The notes under the pieces were generated by a model, which saw only the letters and a list, made by a program, of their open reading frames with translations, was not told the origin of the DNA and made no database searches. Positions 1 to 7,408 of a DNA stretch of 9,072 bases are shown piece by piece (the stretch's first letter is position 1; every line of letters begins with the position of its first letter). This DNA is from Gammaproteobacteria bacterium (lineage in GTDB: Bacteria > Pseudomonadota > Gammaproteobacteria > DSM-19610): NCBI GenBank assembly GCA_030618475.1, contig JAUXDG010000094.1, positions 1 through 9,072 of the forward strand. Direction: 5' to 3'. The translations under genes and the position numbers were made by a program.

Positions 1-2916
1 CTGGATTTCGTGGAGAGTATTTTCGGCAATGGCGGCAACCCCTATCTTGCCGAATTTGATTCTGCACTGGATACCGATCACTGGACCGGCCATACCGGCT
101 GCGTCATTCTTGCACCGCACCTGGTCAAGCTGACCAAGAAGGAGGTTGGACTTCCTCACACCACGAATGCCACAGAGCGTCAACGCACAGAAGGAATGTG
201 CTGGGATGATGCGGACGAACTGTACAATGATGGCCATGCTTTCAAGCTCACCGCGCGTGACGAATCGGGCGTCATCGTCACCCTGTTAGCGGACAACTAC
301 TACGGCTACTGCAAGAAGGAAGTCAAAACCCAGATCAGCTATGCCGCAAACCTGTTCGGCATGGCCGAGGAAGAACATGCTGGCGGTGCGCTGGCATTCC
401 CGTGCCGCAACCATGGCGAGGAATATGGTGTCGACAGCCTTACCCACATGCCCGGCTATTGCTTTGCTGACATGGTGGAACGCTACGGCGACATCATGGA
501 TCTGCAAGCGGAGGGCTACGGCATCGACCGGAACTGGCCGGAAGTTGTCTACGTACCGCAGAAGCTGCGCATGGACCTCAACGCCCAGACCATCTGCTGG
601 GTAAAAGACGGTGAAACGAAGACTATCCCTCTGCAGCCTGAAAAGATCTACATGCAACCCAGCGGTTACAAGATCGAGATGAAGAAACACCCGGGCGCGC
701 CATCCTGGCGTCTGGTCGGAATGGATGCCGAGGGCACCTTCTGCCATAAGCCTTCCACAGTCTCAGGCGGCGGCAAGTCGGAGATCTCGAAATCTCTCGA
801 TGATGCGGTGATCTATCGTCCGCTGTTCGTGGATGACCTGCAAAAAGATCTCGATATGGTGCAGGAAATATTCGATCAGGATTACACACAGCGCTTCAAG
901 CCCGGTTACGAAAATGAAGACCGTGATGCAAGTCGCAAACCGCTGAGCCCGGAGCGCAGCCTCGGTTCGGTAATCAAATTGCTTACACCCACGTCTACCT
1001 ACACGGATGAGTTCAACGCATGGCTGGCCTCTATTTCACCGCGTATCCTCGCGCTGGCGTTTCTCATCAAGCGCTTCTATCGCAGCGAGTGGGGTGACCG
1101 CTGGCGTGATTACCTGTCGGTCGATGAAGTGGACGGGGCACCTGCGCACGAACTGAAACTGGGTGACCGCAGACTGATGGCCTCCTACCTCCGCGTCGGT
1201 TTCGACAGCGACGGCAAGTGGCGTACCTTCAAACTGCGGCAGGATTACATCGCCACTGAAAAGGTGCAAATGGAGGACGACATCAGTGTATCTGTCGTCA
1301 TACCAACCGAAACTATCGCCAGCTGCGGGCCGGAGCAGCATAAAAATAATAGCATCAAACTGGTGAAAAACTGCGAACACCGGCTGTTTCAGAGGCCCGA
1401 TGACGCTATTCATCCCGGCTTTGACAAACAGACCGAGAAAGACCTCTCAGAGCCCGGTAATTTCATCGCCAATTATGAACCGCTTGGTGTTGAACAGTTA
1501 GCGCGCCTGGTAGAGGACGTGCACACTTTCTACCAGCTCACGCCGCCCATGCAGGCGATGCTGAAAGAGGCACACGTGGAGGATGGCACAGCTTATGCCG
1601 TATCTTCGGCCCATCCACGCCTGGTCGACGGCAAACCCTCGAAGAATCCGCGCTACCTGCAGAAACGTCCTGATCTTGTCAAGCCAGTACGCAAGTACCT
1701 TGCCGAGATGAGCACACGATTCAACCGAAAACTGGCGCTGTACGATCCCGTCTGCCACCCGGTGGATGCCGTGCTGGCCGGCCGGCGCAACAACCCGCCG
1801 GAAGCGGGCATACGTTCCCTGGCCGTCTACAACCCCATTCATTACCAGGAGTTGCCGGAACTGTTTATGGACTTTGTCTGCAGCCTCACCGGCAAATCAC
1901 CGTCTACCACCGGTGCCGGCAGTGAAGGTGCGCTGACCAAGGGACCGTTCAATGCCCTGCGTACTACCGCTGACCTGAACAACGCACTGGTGTCTTTTAT
2001 CCTCACCGGCTATGCCGGCTTCTCCAGCTCGGCCGGTTATGTGGGTCCGAACGTGCGGGTCGACCATGATATAAGCCTGCTCATACCGGAAATATGGGCG
2101 CGGATTGGCGCTGAAAAGCGTGATCCGGCGTACCTGGTTGAACATGGACACTTCGAAGCACTGGAAGATTTTCAACACAAAGGTAAAACCGTGCTCGCCA
2201 GCCGCCTGGGGTACCGGATGACGGACCAGTTTGTGCACAGCTTCTTTGGCAAGATCTTCGATAATCCGAGCGCCGTTTTTACCGAGGAGATCCTCAGACC
2301 CGAGGTCCAGGATCTGGAGATATTTGTAGACGGGATAAACAATATTGTCGAAGCACAACAACGTGTGGCACAACGCTATATCGACGACGGCAGTATCGAG
2401 GACGCCTGCCCGCCATTACAGGCCTTGCTGTATATTATGGCAAATGGCGAGCACGAGGGTATTGATGCACATCACCCCGAGTTCCGCGCCATGTTTACCC
2501 GTGAACGGCTGCTCGAATCCGACTGGTACCAGGAACGGCTGCAGATCAAGCAGATCCGGGATATTGGGCTGTGGCAGCGCCACGTCAGCAATCTGCGACA
2601 GTTCCTGGATGATGTGGACTATGCAGACGAGGCAGAACGCCTTGGCATCGCCCAGCGTCTCGATAAAGCCAGCTCAAAACTCGAACAGGCCCAGAGTGCG
2701 GAATACCTGAAGCGCCTGGTCGGGACATTGGGCGCCGATCCGCTCGGTCCCGCCACCAATATGGCTGAGAACCAGTTGATCAGCTGGACCAAAGCAAAAA
2801 TATCACTCGTCAAAGACAACATGGCGGAAAACGATGCCGAACCGCTGCCAGCGCATAAAATCCCCTCGCTGCTGCAACGATTCAAAACAAGATTCAGAAG
2901 AGACCGACTCCATTAA
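1..2916 (+). CDS. PPi-dependent phosphoenolpyruvate carboxykinase (PPi-PEPCK), 5'-truncated by the window edge
   Basis: Cytosolic enzyme expected to interconvert PEP + CO2 + Pi and oxaloacetate + PPi (EC 4.1.1.38, formerly PEP carboxytransphosphorylase). The frame is open from base 1, so the GTG at base 10 is an internal Val and not the start; 971 residues are visible. The family is about 1,100-1,200 aa, so roughly 200 N-terminal residues lie outside. Recognition rests on remembered similarity to the Propionibacterium/Entamoeba PPi-PEPCK family over the whole length. Counting the first codon as residue 1: WTGHTGCVILAPH near the N end; YYGYCKKE with Lys105-Lys106 and AEEEHAGG with His126, resembling the metal-site Lys/His of GTP-PEPCK; a P-loop-like kinase-1 motif VSGGGKSEISKS with Lys259-Ser260; TGKSPSTTGAGSEGALTKG from 630; RVDHD at 686-690. 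There is no frameshift or internal stop. The C-terminal 30 residues are basic and look lineage-specific. It ends convergently with the kinase gene. Family call is confident; direction of flux in vivo cannot be read here. Confidence 0.88.
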   Translation: MDFVESIFGNGGNPYLAEFDSALDTDHWTGHTGCVILAPHLVKLTKKEVGLPHTTNATERQRTEGMCWDDADELYNDGHAFKLTARDESGVIVTLLADNYYGYCKKEVKTQISYAANLFGMAEEEHAGGALAFPCRNHGEEYGVDSLTHMPGYCFADMVERYGDIMDLQAEGYGIDRNWPEVVYVPQKLRMDLNAQTICWVKDGETKTIPLQPEKIYMQPSGYKIEMKKHPGAPSWRLVGMDAEGTFCHKPSTVSGGGKSEISKSLDDAVIYRPLFVDDLQKDLDMVQEIFDQDYTQRFKPGYENEDRDASRKPLSPERSLGSVIKLLTPTSTYTDEFNAWLASISPRILALAFLIKRFYRSEWGDRWRDYLSVDEVDGAPAHELKLGDRRLMASYLRVGFDSDGKWRTFKLRQDYIATEKVQMEDDISVSVVIPTETIASCGPEQHKNNSIKLVKNCEHRLFQRPDDAIHPGFDKQTEKDLSEPGNFIANYEPLGVEQLARLVEDVHTFYQLTPPMQAMLKEAHVEDGTAYAVSSAHPRLVDGKPSKNPRYLQKRPDLVKPVRKYLAEMSTRFNRKLALYDPVCHPVDAVLAGRRNNPPEAGIRSLAVYNPIHYQELPELFMDFVCSLTGKSPSTTGAGSEGALTKGPFNALRTTADLNNALVSFILTGYAGFSSSAGYVGPNVRVDHDISLLIPEIWARIGAEKRDPAYLVEHGHFEALEDFQHKGKTVLASRLGYRMTDQFVHSFFGKIFDNPSAVFTEEILRPEVQDLEIFVDGINNIVEAQQRVAQRYIDDGSIEDACPPLQALLYIMANGEHEGIDAHHPEFRAMFTRERLLESDWYQERLQIKQIRDIGLWQRHVSNLRQFLDDVDYADEAERLGIAQRLDKASSKLEQAQSAEYLKRLVGTLGADPLGPATNMAENQLISWTKAKISLVKDNMAENDAEPLPAHKIPSLLQRFKTRFRRDRLH

Positions 2917-2963
2917 CACTATCACATAGGCTATGGTGGACGCAGCTACCAGGCTCTCCAGTG

Positions 2964-2982
2964 AAAAACCCCGCAAACGGGT
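2964..2982 (-). terminator. Probable Rho-independent terminator of the histidine kinase gene
   Basis: Read on the minus strand, CCCG-TTTG-CGGG forms a 4-bp GC stem with a 4-nt loop and is followed at once by GTTTTTC. It lies about 60 nt past the kinase stop, in the gap where the kinase and PPi-PEPCK genes converge. The stem is short, so strength is uncertain. I see no comparable U-tract hairpin for the plus-strand gene. Confidence 0.5.
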
Positions 2983-3027
2983 CCCACACTCGTATTACTG
3001 CTTTTGCTGACAAGAGTAGCGCGGGAA

Positions 3028-3039
3028 GCTGAATTCAGC
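3028..3039. repeat. Perfect 12-bp palindrome just past the kinase stop codon
   Basis: GCTGAATTCAGC is fully self-complementary with no loop and begins one base downstream of the kinase TAA stop. It has no following U-tract in either direction. It may be a protein-binding site, a helper element for the terminator further on, or chance. Confidence 0.35.
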
Positions 3040-3040
3040 C

Positions 3041-4795
3041 TTAATTGGCTCCGTCCGGCAGGGTAAAATAAAACGTTGCGCTCTGCCCGACTTCAGACTC
3101 GGCCCAGACCCTGCCTTTGTGGCGCTCTATGACGCGTTTGACGGTCGCCAACCCAATCCCGGTACCCGGATAAGTCTCTTTCGGGTGCAGCCGCTGGAAG
3201 GTGCCAAACAGCTTGTCGACATACTCCATGTCAAAGCCGACACCATTATCCCGGACAAAGTAAACCGTTTCGCCATGCAGCGTGGTGGTAGCAAACTGGA
3301 TTATTGCCGTTTCTCGTTTTGACGTGAACTTCCACGCATTCTCCAGAAGGTTTTTAAGCGCTGCGTAAAGCAACTCCCTGCTGCCGCTGACGATTACATT
3401 CTTCTCCACATGGTATTCAAGCCGTCGATTTGGATCTTCCGACCGGAGTCGCTCGAAATACTCCCCCGCACATTGGCTCAAGTCGACCCTGCCAACAGAC
3501 ATGTGCCTGCGTGTGATACGCGACAGTTCCAATATGTCATCAATGAGTTCAGCCATGTGGCTACCAGCCCTGATCACCCTTTGCAGGGCGTCTCTGGCAT
3601 CACCACGCAGGGACTCTCCAACCTCTTCGGCAAGTATCTGACTGAAGCTGGTAATGGATCTCAGCGGTGCCCGCAGGTCGTGGGCGATGGTATAACTGTA
3701 AGATTCAAGCTGCTGTTGCACCTGTTTACGCTCACCGATCTCGTGCCGGAGTTTTGCATACGCCTTGCTCAACTTTGACTGTATTCTGTGCAGGTATGCG
3801 TAAAACAGAACAATAACCAGACCGGCCAATACGATACTGGATAACACAAATACCGTAGTCAGCGTCTTCAAATCACGGTGTTGGGTGGTGGTATTCAGCA
3901 ATATCCAGATGTTGCCAAGCAACTGTTTGCGTGCGTCAACAGCTGGCAGGACACTGGCATCGTAGATCTGATCCTCATCACTTATCGTTATGGATACATT
4001 TTCTTCAACACCCTGTCCGATCTGCTGAACCAACTGCCTGGGCAATACAGCCAGGGTTTTATCAATGATCAGTTTGTCCGGAAACTGATTCCAGTCCACC
4101 CGACTCCCAAGCTGTTCCTGCAACTCTGACCATGCGTCAAACTCGAGGTACCGCTTATCGATCGCAACAACCAGATCGGCACCCGTCGTTCTTTTTACCC
4201 GTCGCGTCAGATGCTTAATATTTTCACCCAGTTCTATATAGCCGACCAGCTGTCCGTCGATGAGCCAGGGCTTGACAACTCGAAGCACAAACTGTCCAGA
4301 CGCGCCCAGTTCTACACCCCACGCCAGATCCTGGCTGGTAAATGCTTCATCCAGGGTATGACGGTTTATCCGGTCACCATATCGTTCTGGACGGTGCACG
4401 CGCAGAAAAGTGGTCCTGTCCAGCGCGTAGAAATAAAAGTGGGATACCCGGCCTTCCTTGCTGATCCGTTTATAAACTGGCAAGGCTGCTGCAAGCAATG
4501 CCTGTCGATCCTCGTCCAACCATGCCTGTTGAATCAGGCTGTTACTCTCAATGAAATCTGTCAGGCTGCCCAACAGGCTGGCGGCTTCCTTCAGGTTCTC
4601 GGCATAGGCAATCCAGACATGCTGTTTCAGTTTTGCCGAGTGTGACTCGATAGTGCGCTGTTGCAGCCAGTATGCCCCGGCCATTGCGCCCAATAGCGTA
4701 AACACGACAAACAGCACAAAGGGCGCCAGGATCCTGGACGTAATTCTTTCAACTTTTGCGTCATCAGTTGAGAAGTGTGTCTTTTTCGATAACAT
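3041..4795 (-). CDS. Membrane sensor histidine kinase with Cache-like periplasmic domain
   Basis: Inner-membrane sensor kinase of a two-component system, 584 aa from the ATG chosen here. Domains: N-terminal membrane helix about 23-43; periplasmic region about 50-310 that resembles a double-Cache sensor (the stretch HFYFYALDRTTFLRVHRPER, then GVELG and LRVVKPW, is typical of dCache_3-type ligand sensors); second membrane helix about 313-334; short coiled coil; HisKA dimerisation domain with phospho-acceptor His372 in AHDLRAPLR; HATPase_c domain with N-box Asn486 (NLLENAWKF), G1 box DNGVGF from 516, F box LFGTFQRLH and G2 box GTGIGLA from 544. All catalytic boxes are intact. The HDLRAPLR/NAWKF signature is of the phytochrome-like kinase class. 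No PAS or receiver domain, and no response regulator nearby, so the partner is elsewhere. Start: an in-frame TTG at 4819 would add 8 residues, but the ATG at 4795 has GGAAGGA 13 nt upstream; both spacings are poor. The ligand is unknown. Confidence 0.9.
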   Translation of the reverse strand: MLSKKTHFSTDDAKVERITSRILAPFVLFVVFTLLGAMAGAYWLQQRTIESHSAKLKQHVWIAYAENLKEAASLLGSLTDFIESNSLIQQAWLDEDRQALLAAALPVYKRISKEGRVSHFYFYALDRTTFLRVHRPERYGDRINRHTLDEAFTSQDLAWGVELGASGQFVLRVVKPWLIDGQLVGYIELGENIKHLTRRVKRTTGADLVVAIDKRYLEFDAWSELQEQLGSRVDWNQFPDKLIIDKTLAVLPRQLVQQIGQGVEENVSITISDEDQIYDASVLPAVDARKQLLGNIWILLNTTTQHRDLKTLTTVFVLSSIVLAGLVIVLFYAYLHRIQSKLSKAYAKLRHEIGERKQVQQQLESYSYTIAHDLRAPLRSITSFSQILAEEVGESLRGDARDALQRVIRAGSHMAELIDDILELSRITRRHMSVGRVDLSQCAGEYFERLRSEDPNRRLEYHVEKNVIVSGSRELLYAALKNLLENAWKFTSKRETAIIQFATTTLHGETVYFVRDNGVGFDMEYVDKLFGTFQRLHPKETYPGTGIGLATVKRVIERHKGRVWAESEVGQSATFYFTLPDGAN

Positions 4796-4891
4796 GGAAA
4801 CCAGGGCATCCTTCCCCAAGGCTGTTCAGTCTGCTTCTTCCCCCGGCTGAGCGGGTTGTATAGTTTAACAGCTTCGTTTTATACCGCACTT

Positions 4892-4955
4892 AGGGCCGCG
4901 GAAACAAATAATTGTCCAAAGATGGCGTGGGATGATTATTTGTTTCCGCGGCCCT
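4892..4955. repeat. Perfect 21-bp inverted repeat spanning the tcdA stop codon
   Basis: Left arm 4892-4912 and right arm 4935-4955 are exact reverse complements, separated by a 22-nt spacer (4913-4934). Each arm holds the SacII-like palindrome CCGCGG. The right arm contains the last codons and the TAA stop of tcdA; the left arm repeats that sequence in reverse in the gap before the kinase gene. In RNA from either strand this makes a long stable stem with the GC-rich part at its base. No U-tract follows on either strand, so it is not a classic intrinsic terminator. It could block 3' exonucleases, lower read-through into the kinase gene, or mark a past template-switch event. Confidence 0.85.
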
Positions 4956-5739
4956 TACGCAGGTGTTTTTCGATAATTCGTGAAACAGCCACGAAACCCA
5001 TGGTCGCGGTCACAAAGGTTGCCGATCCGTATCCCATGCGACAATCCAGATGAACACCGTGAATACCCGGTTTCTGGTAGCCAACGCTGCCGTCCCCTTT
5101 CGGGTACACCTGCTGTTGACTCGAAAATACACATTCAACACCGAAATAGCGTTTCAGATTTCGTGTATAACCATGCTCGGCACGTAAGCGGGCACGCACT
5201 TTTGCGGCCAGAGGATCGTTAAATGTACGCGCCAGATCCTTTACCATTATCTGTGAGGGATCGCTCAGTCCTCCCGCTGCCCCTGTCGTTATCACAGGGA
5301 TTCTGTTGCGTTTGCAATAATAAATGAGCGCCGCCTTGAACTTGATGCTGTCGATGGCATCAATAACGAAATCAAAGCCGCTGTCAACGGACAGGTGGTC
5401 AAACAGGTTTTTATCGGTAATAAAATCGTCAATGACGTTGCAGTGGCAAAGCGGATTTATTTCCTTCACCCGTTCTGACATCACAACGATTTTTTTCCTG
5501 CCCAGGCTGCTGTCAAGCGCATGGACCTGCCGGTTGATATTGGTGACACATATTTCATCATAATCAATCAGGGTCAGCGCACCTATGCCGCTACGTGCCA
5601 GGGCTTCGACCGCCCAGGAACCGACACCACCGACACCAATGACACAGACGTGCATGGCCCGGATCTGCTCCGCCGCAACAGCGCCGTACAGGCGCTGTAT
5701 ACCGGAGAATCGTTCAACACTGTCAGATTCTGACATCAT
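4936..5739 (-). CDS. tcdA: tRNA threonylcarbamoyladenosine dehydratase TcdA
   Basis: ATP-dependent E1/ThiF/MoeB-like enzyme (also called CsdL/YgdL) that cyclises t6A at position 37 of ANN-decoding tRNAs to ct6A. 267 aa, the usual length. It opens with RFSGIQRLYG, then the adenylate-binding glycine-rich loop IGVGGVGSW (Gly35-x-Gly37-Gly38), the ATP/metal segment IDYDEICVTNINRQ (Asp59, Asp61, Asn67, Arg70), GAAGGLSDP from about 143 and GSATFVTATMGF near the C terminus. The zinc Cys pairs of MoeB/ThiF are absent, as expected for TcdA. Start: two adjacent in-frame ATGs (5739 and 5736); the first overlaps the upstream tatD stop by one base (TGATG), which points to translational coupling, and there is no clear Shine-Dalgarno. 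Sulfur-transfer partners CsdA/CsdE are not in view. The final codons are part of the 21-bp inverted repeat. Confidence 0.95.
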   Translation of the reverse strand: MMSESDSVERFSGIQRLYGAVAAEQIRAMHVCVIGVGGVGSWAVEALARSGIGALTLIDYDEICVTNINRQVHALDSSLGRKKIVVMSERVKEINPLCHCNVIDDFITDKNLFDHLSVDSGFDFVIDAIDSIKFKAALIYYCKRNRIPVITTGAAGGLSDPSQIMVKDLARTFNDPLAAKVRARLRAEHGYTRNLKRYFGVECVFSSQQQVYPKGDGSVGYQKPGIHGVHLDCRMGYGSATFVTATMGFVAVSRIIEKHLRKGRGNK

Positions 5740-6515
5740 CAGGACGGCATCTGCTGCAATGAAAAAACGCTACAGGCGTTGATAGTGGTTTGTCGCGCCA
5801 GAAAATCAGCGTCTTCATTGCGCACATCGGCCAGTGCACGCAGGCAGTGGGGCAGATACTCCGGGCTGTTACGCTCACCACGGTGTGCTGCTACCACCAT
5901 GTCCGGTGCATCGGTTTCAAGTACGATAGCATCAACAGGCAAGTTTTCGGCGAGCCGCCGAATCCTGTTGGAACGCTGGTAAGTCAACATACCACCGAAC
6001 CCCAGCTTGAATCCCATTTCGATGTATTGACGGGCCTGCTGAAGACTGCCATTAAACGCGTGCGCGGTACCGCCCCTCACCCTGATACGGCGCAAGGTCA
6101 ACAACACCTGATCATGGGCTTTACGTACATGAAGAATAACGGGAAGACCGGCATTACGCGCCACTTCCAGCTGGGCTTCAAATAGCACCTGTTGTTTTTC
6201 CCGGTCCAGCTCGCGGACAAAATAATCGAGCCCGATTTCCCCCACCGCCACCGGCCGCTGTTTCTCTATTTCACTTTCAAGCGCTGAAATATCCTCCCGC
6301 TTATGTGTCTGCAGATACACAGGGTGCAAGCCCAAGGCTGGAAACAGAGCCTGCTCGGATCGACACAGCTGAATCAATCCGGCCCAGTGGTCTGCATCGA
6401 CAGCGGGGATAACCATGCGCCGCACACCCTGTTGCTGCGCGCGTTCGAGCACCTGCCGGCGATCGGCATCAAACGCTGCTACGTCGAGATGACAGTGGGT
6501 ATCGATCAGTTCCAT
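5739..6515 (-). CDS. TatD-family metal-dependent hydrolase (YjjV-like)
   Basis: Amidohydrolase-fold TIM-barrel enzyme; characterised relatives are 3'-5' exonucleases or DNases active on DNA/RNA ends, though the true substrate of YjjV-type members is less clear. 258 aa, matching E. coli YjjV (about 259 aa). Metal ligands are all visible: His7 and His9 in DTHCHLD, Glu93 in VGEIGLDY, His129 in VILHVRKAHD, His152 in AHAFNGSLQQA and Asp202 in LETDAPD. The GSLQQA and GGMLTYQRS stretches favour the YjjV branch over TatD or YcfH. It is the middle gene of the cluster: 15 nt after tetR, with tcdA overlapping its stop codon. No good ribosome site precedes the ATG, so translation may depend on re-initiation from tetR. 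Family is certain; the exact subgroup is likely. Confidence 0.92.
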   Translation of the reverse strand: MELIDTHCHLDVAAFDADRRQVLERAQQQGVRRMVIPAVDADHWAGLIQLCRSEQALFPALGLHPVYLQTHKREDISALESEIEKQRPVAVGEIGLDYFVRELDREKQQVLFEAQLEVARNAGLPVILHVRKAHDQVLLTLRRIRVRGGTAHAFNGSLQQARQYIEMGFKLGFGGMLTYQRSNRIRRLAENLPVDAIVLETDAPDMVVAAHRGERNSPEYLPHCLRALADVRNEDADFLARQTTINACSVFSLQQMPS

Positions 6516-6517
6516 GG

Positions 6518-6527
6518 TAGTGCACTA
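6518..6527. repeat. 10-bp palindrome in the tetR-tatD gap
   Basis: TAGTGCACTA is a perfect 10-bp palindrome that fills most of the 15-nt gap between the tetR stop and the tatD ATG. It leaves no room for a Shine-Dalgarno. Function unknown; chance occurrence is possible. Confidence 0.3.
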
Positions 6528-6530
6528 GCG

Positions 6531-7202
6531 TCATGACGGCGCTGTTTGCCGACCCAGTGCCGCGGCCCGCGTACCCGACCATACCAGCTGAAGCTGTTGT
6601 TGATACATGTCGGCGATTTTGCCGGGTTTAGTGGACAACAAGGTCAACGGAACACCGAAAACCATGCCCAGCAGCAACGACAACAGGGTCGGTATCAGCG
6701 TGTTTTCGGGAAGCTCGCCGGTTTTGATGGCCACCTCCAGTTGCGGCACAATCCAGGCATCCACCCCTTTTACCGGTGTTGTTTCGATTCCCGCCAACTC
6801 CGGAAACGCAATGCTCCTTTCAAATGGAGCTAGCTCAATCGATGTGTTTAAGCGTCCCCCGCGAGCCAGCCAGGCTATCAGTTCCTGCATTAGCCCTGGA
6901 CGACTGACGCAGGTTCGCGCACTGTGCGCAAACAGCTGATGAATCGCTGACAACCCCTGGGAAGCCTCGGCTGCAGCCTGAGCGTGCCAGCCAAGCTCCA
7001 ACAGCCAGAGCTGCGCCAGGTAAGCCATCAGCGCCTGTTTACTGGGGAAATAGTTGAAAAAGGTAGCTTCTGAAACCTCCGCCTCACGACACAAGGCTTT
7101 CACCGAAACCTCAGACAGTGTCTGTTGCACAAGCGCCTTTGATAACGCGCTGGCCAGCGCCAGCCGGGTACGGGCAAACTTCCTCTGACGTAATTCAGAC
7201 AT
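6531..7202 (-). CDS. TetR/AcrR-family transcriptional regulator
   Basis: Cytoplasmic one-component regulator, 223 aa. The N-terminal helix-turn-helix is clear: residues about 11-58 with RTRLALASALSKALVQQ, then VSVKALCREAEVSEATFFNYFPSKQAL, where the last stretch is the recognition helix plus the family's F-x-YF-x-sK signature. The remaining 165 residues form the all-helical ligand/dimerisation domain, with no recognisable ligand signature. It is first in a cluster with tatD and tcdA, so it most likely regulates itself and perhaps these two; neither is a usual TetR target, so the main target may be elsewhere. The ATG at 7202 gives the normal 30-odd residues before the recognition helices. A TATAAT box lies only 7 nt upstream and there is no Shine-Dalgarno. 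A quasi-palindrome covers the start codon. Confidence 0.92.
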   Translation of the reverse strand: MSELRQRKFARTRLALASALSKALVQQTLSEVSVKALCREAEVSEATFFNYFPSKQALMAYLAQLWLLELGWHAQAAAEASQGLSAIHQLFAHSARTCVSRPGLMQELIAWLARGGRLNTSIELAPFERSIAFPELAGIETTPVKGVDAWIVPQLEVAIKTGELPENTLIPTLLSLLLGMVFGVPLTLLSTKPGKIADMYQQQLQLVWSGTRAAALGRQTAPS

Positions 7203-7213
7203 GAATCACATTA
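7186..7213. promoter_or_regulatory. Quasi-palindrome across the tetR start codon, candidate TetR operator
   Basis: Centred on GACA (7198-7201), arms ATTCA (7193-7197) and TGAAT (7202-7206) pair perfectly, and symmetry continues with mismatches outward: 9 of 12 positions agree over 7186-7213. It overlaps the -10-like box and the ATG, a normal place for an autoregulatory TetR operator. Assignment to this protein is inference. Confidence 0.35.
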
Positions 7214-7215
7214 TA
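7210..7215 (-). promoter_or_regulatory. Consensus -10 box (TATAAT) 7 nt before tetR
   Basis: Read on the minus strand, TATAAT is followed by GTGATTC and then the tetR ATG, so transcription would start at or one base before the A of the ATG, giving a leaderless message. The best -35 (TTTATC, 16-nt spacing) matches only 3 of 6, so the promoter is weak or needs an activator, or another one is used. Confidence 0.35.
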
Positions 7216-7295
7216 GTCAACTCTATGTTTAGATAAAGCACCAGTCCGCATTAAACACGTAGATAGCACCGCAGTACGCTCTCAACGACTCCATA

Positions 7296-7329
7296 CTATA
7301 ATTAGTTAGAGATAACCCTATAATTATAG
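7296..7329. repeat. AT-rich interrupted inverted repeat with direct CTATAATTA copies
   Basis: Left arm TATAATTA-GTTA (7297-7308), loop GAGA, then right arm TAAC (7313-7316), a CCTA interruption, and TAATTATA (7321-7328). CTATAATTA occurs twice (7296 and 7318) in direct orientation, 22 bp apart, about two helical turns. The right part CTATAATTATAG is itself a perfect 12-bp palindrome. The phasing suits a dimeric regulator binding one face of DNA; several TATAAT hexamers occur here, but none has a good -35. Confidence 0.5.
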
Positions 7330-7372
7330 ATTCAACTATTTTATTTTAATTACAACGAGCAAGCGTTCTTTA

Positions 7373-7408
7373 ATGGACGCTACGAAGCGTAACGAATGAA
7401 GCGTCCAT
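7373..7408. repeat. Nested, mutually exclusive hairpins built on AAGCGT
   Basis: ATGGACGCT (7373-7381) pairs perfectly with AGCGTCCAT (7400-7408) over 9 bp around an 18-nt loop. Alternatively its ACGCT half (7377-7381) pairs with the nearer AGCGT (7386-7390) around a 4-nt loop. The two folds share the same left arm and cannot coexist. AAGCGT occurs at 7361, 7385 and 7399. It lies upstream of the strong plus-strand promoter and so would not be in that transcript. Function unknown. Confidence 0.5.

Noticed and set aside
10..12. GTG as the start of the large plus-strand gene
   Set aside because: The frame is open to base 1 and residues before it (LDF) continue a conserved family stretch; the gene is cut by the window.
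286..2373. Several minus-strand open frames of 88-158 residues opposite the PPi-PEPCK gene
   Set aside because: They lie wholly inside a conserved coding frame, have no recognisable domains and are side effects of its codon use.
2925..2935. CATAG-G-CTATG palindrome after the PPi-PEPCK stop as a terminator
   Set aside because: The stem is only 5 bp with a 1-nt centre, which cannot fold as an RNA hairpin, and no U-tract follows.
4855..4890. Kinase promoter from TATAAA/TATACA hexamers on the minus strand upstream of 4795
   Set aside because: No acceptable -35 hexamer is found at 16-18 nt from either, so the call would rest on an AT-rich hexamer alone.
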